DNA from: Straminergon stramineum
Taxonomy: Eukaryota > Streptophyta > Bryopsida > Hypnales > Calliergonaceae
Length of the DNA stretch: 64,000 nt
NCBI GenBank assembly: GCA_963920665.1
Contig: OY987271.1
Location: 19,223,350 to 19,287,349, forward strand
Direction: 5' to 3'
Part shown: one piece after another, positions 61,032 through 64,000 of the stretch
Layout of the letters: the number at the start of each line of letters is the position of its first letter
Position numbering within the stretch: position 1 is the stretch's first letter
Program-made: the position numbers and the translations under genes
The notes under the pieces: generated by a model
What the model was told of the DNA's origin: nothing
Databases searched by the model: none
What the model saw: only the letters and a program-made list of their open reading frames with translations

Positions 61032-62324
61032 GTGCATTGTTTTCCAATGTCTAGGTAAGGTAACGACACCTCAAGTTGTCCAAATATTGTACATGAGGGT
61101 AGGATTTGGCCAAAATTAAATTTACATGTCAAGTTTTTGAAAGTCTACATCACTACACACCAATCACAAGATAACATGTGACACTTTAATACCCAATTGA
61201 CTTAATTTATACCAAATCTAACCCTCACAAGGAATAACCTCCAAGAAATAGATAATTCATTACATAGAAAAATGTAGAAAACTAACATGTAATCCCTAAG
61301 CGAGCTGACATCCATTGGGTAGATTAAGAATGTTTTCAAGAGCTTATTGTGGGAGTTGTGTGTAATAGATGAAGTACATCCAAATATGCTGAAAAAACAA
61401 TTTTTGTCTATTCTCCAACGATGTGATTGGTGTGATCACCTAATGCTTTTTGATTATTGTGCAAGGTTCTGAGTGAGTTCGTTTAGGAATGGAAAGCAAA
61501 TGACAACTTGCAAAAATGAAGATTTGATGTCTAAATTGTTCTCAAACTATAATTTATTTTTCCTCCAAAGCTCCAAATCTACATCCATCTTCCTATCTAG
61601 GATTCTTAGAGATTAAAGTGCATTTGAACAAAAATAAAAATGATTTTTAATTCTAATTATTTCAAAAATTGATCACAAGACTAGTTGGAAGATAATGTTT
61701 TTTTAAATCATGACTAGGAAGGTTTGCACAATTTGATTCATGTTTGTGTGAATCTTTGATATCACATGACTTTGAATTAATATTGGATTATAGCAACTTG
61801 TATTAAACGTTGGTTTTGCTGAGTGTCAAATTTTTTTAAATGGTTGAGGTGTCTAATGTACACAATGTCACCATGTAGCAAGAAGATGTCTAGAAGTTGA
61901 CATATACAATTTGAAGTTGACATATACATAATTTCTTTAAAAGAAATTACAATACTAAAGAGTGACAAATATTGTTGAGTGCATTAATGAATGGAATTGC
62001 CTATATTGACAAGAGCATTTAAACCTTCTTGGTATATTTAACAATTCTAAACTCTAGGGCCATGTAAGGGATAATATTATTGACCCAAAGATGCTAAGCA
62101 AACTAAATTTAGTTTATTTTTCAAGGGCAAACAAGGTTGTTGCACACAAGAATGTCATGCATTAGAAAAAGAATGGGGCTTCAATAGAGCCACCCAATCT
62201 AGGTCAATAGTGCAAATAAAAAATGGATGTATTTTTAAAATTTGCTCTTCTTCAAGGCTTCACTTTGTCACACATCCTCTCTAGTCTTTTGAGATATTTT
62301 TTGAGTTTTACCAACTATGTTCCT
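61032..62324. other. AT-rich intergenic DNA, nothing recognised
   Basis: A short direct repeat GAAGTTGACATATACA occurs twice at about 61894-61930. No gene. Confidence 0.4.
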
Positions 62325-63255
62325 TTAATCCCCCCCTAAAGGACTGGCCTTGTGTTTTTGGCAACATAACTTTTGGGGCAAGTACATGTGAATGGAGATT
62401 TGACTTATTTAGGCTGGAATTTTTCTACAAGGGTGGATGAGGAATATCTTCCATGAGTGCTAAAATTCATTTCATTTGAGTTTACAAGTAAAAAGTTATG
62501 ATGCAAAATGTTGTTTGCTTCTCAACTTAGGTAGATAAGGAAAAATCACTTTTTTCAAAAATAAAAATTTGAAATTGGTTTTCTAGAATTACATATGCAG
62601 AAAAAACTTTGAATCATTCCATTTTGATCAATGAGATGACAGTTATGAGGAATTTTAGTTTGCGGGTAGGTATGAATTTTTCACTTAAAAATAAACTTTG
62701 AAGTCCTTTCTTTAATTCAATTTTCAATATTTTTTGAAAAAAATTATTATAGGATGTAGATTGTTTATTACAACATTACAACCCATGGGATTGTCATTTT
62801 TCAATTCCATAACAAAATTCTTAACAATTTTATATTTTGAATCATTTTCTACTTCTTTCTACTTACTATTTTTTTCTTATATGTTGTATAATTCCATAAT
62901 GATCTGAATTTTTTTCAAGCATGAAGACAACTTGCCTTGAAGAATGAATTCAAAGAAACACCACCATTTTGGACATTTTTTCATACAAATGTGACCTCGT
63001 GAAGTGCAACTGCCTAGTTTTTTGCAAGGCTTCCAAATGGATTTTTGTCAATTCAAACACTAATATCTTGTAATCTACATAGTGAAAATTTCTGAAATTT
63101 TTTTCACATCTTTTCGAACCAGCATACTACAAGGTCCTATGGTTTACATGTATCCAAAAATGTTTTTTTTTCTTCTAAAATTTGGTACTTGTACTAGAAA
63201 TGGCAATTTTTGAGTCTTTTTGGTGAAAATATAGTCAAAGAACTCAAGGGGTTAA
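62325..63255 (+). mobile_element. Long TTAA element, second subtype (931 bp)
   Basis: It begins TTAATCCCCCCCTAAAGGAC and ends GAACTCAAGGGGTTAA. The left part matches 5879-6080 (GGCCTTGTGTTTTTGGCAAC, GGAGATTTGACTTATTTAGG) and the rest matches the common family. Confidence 0.8.
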
Positions 63256-64000
63256 TTCCCATATCAAATTGTTCTTTCACTTACTGAGTCCTATTATTTT
63301 CTCTATTTATTACTCAAAACAGAAAATTTATAGATTTTTTCACCAATTTTTTGCCATTATTAACAGGTTGCAAACAATTTTTTAAATTTTTTTTAAAATT
63401 AATTTTTTTAATCCAATTCCTCCAACTAGCTTTGACCTGGCCGCTGGTTTTTTCCAAAACATTGGTTTTCTTCACACATGAAATCTGGGATGTTAAAGAA
63501 GTGGTTAAGATTCTGATACACACATTCCAGTGAGCTGGTGTACACTCCATATCAGACATTCCAACACAGCAACTCCAAATAAATCTTCCACCAAATGTGT
63601 GGGTAGCATTTTGCATAGGCAGTTTGAAAGACCAAAGGCACCTCAAGAGCATCCATGTTTCCATGCACGCTGCAGATCCATGGTGGCGGGGGAGGGGAAT
63701 CATTTCCATCTAACTTATTTCCTTGGTCGTCATGCACGTCACTCTTCTGAGTTATTATTATGAGTGAGCTCAGCTTGCATGGGTAGATTCGTCATCCTCT
63801 TGGTGTGATAAAATTTATAATAAGTTATAGAAGAAGCCCCAACATAAGTTATCATGTGATGCCCCACCTGAAGGTTCACCAAAGAGAATAACTTAAAATC
63901 CTCAGAGGCTCCCCCCACATCCACCACCCATGTGACTCCTCTAGCTCCGCTCTGCCTCCATGGGTGTCAGAAGCCAAAAGAAAGCAGACAAGCTAAGCTA
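63256..64000. other. Window edge: GC rises, possible flank of a gene outside
   Basis: From about 63420 composition becomes balanced. Minus-strand frames of 60-131 codons occur but in different phases, without a recognisable domain or splice chain. It could be the 3' or 5' flank of a gene beyond 64000. Confidence 0.3.

Noticed and set aside
63314..63927. Minus-strand frames at the window edge as exons of a gene
   Set aside because: Phases do not connect through credible splice sites and no domain is recognisable. Left as an edge region.

Overview
The window is nuclear DNA of a land plant. I see one gene I can support: a two-exon, minus-strand homologue of LUX ARRHYTHMO (PCL1), the GARP/MYB-like DNA-binding subunit of the evening complex of the plant circadian clock (17075-18730). 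Everything else is gene-poor, AT-rich intergenic DNA broken by several GC-rich islands. The LUX homologue shows a plant. The species cannot be fixed from this window; a seed-free plant such as a bryophyte is a guess from how far the protein diverges outside its conserved blocks.

Layout. 0.3-8.3 kb: a dense cluster of non-autonomous elements with TTAA at both ends. 8.3-13 kb: AT-rich DNA in which I recognise nothing. 13-17 kb: balanced composition with no credible coding frame, downstream of LUX. 17.1-18.7 kb: LUX. 18.7-21 kb: a C-rich, CpG-bearing upstream region with microsatellites, followed by a GGATGG-type minisatellite. 22-64 kb: AT-rich DNA filled with TTAA elements, very short poly(A)-tailed retroposons, other MITEs and simple repeats, with GC-rich islands near 25.7-27.5, 31.2-32.0, 34.7-35.8, 45.3-46.1, 55.2-56.2, 58.9-59.6 and 63.4-64 kb.

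The main observation is a swarm of elements that begin TTAACCCCTAAA and end TTTAGGGGTTAA (with variants). They include a 0.87-0.95 kb family with nine near-complete copies, several 0.58-0.97 kb relatives, and three miniature families of about 150, 230 and 230 bp. By my rough sum they make up about a quarter of the window. Exact TTAA at both borders with CCC...GGG termini is the signature of piggyBac-type transposition (Kolobok and Sola3 also target TTAA). In two places consecutive elements share a single TTAA, once as a chain of three. No transposase-like frame is present, so these would be non-autonomous. A second strong observation is a set of at least nine retroposon inserts only 30-113 bp long, each an A-tailed 3' end of one of two related sequences flanked by 11-16 bp target-site duplications. 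Other well-delimited inserts are a 522 bp TA-duplicating element nested in a TTAA element with the empty site visible in sister copies, a 210 bp TA MITE, a 242 bp TAA MITE, two elements with internal repeats and 10-13 bp duplications, and a 160 bp near-perfect hairpin.

All boundaries and similarities were found by eye. Element copy numbers and identities need alignment.
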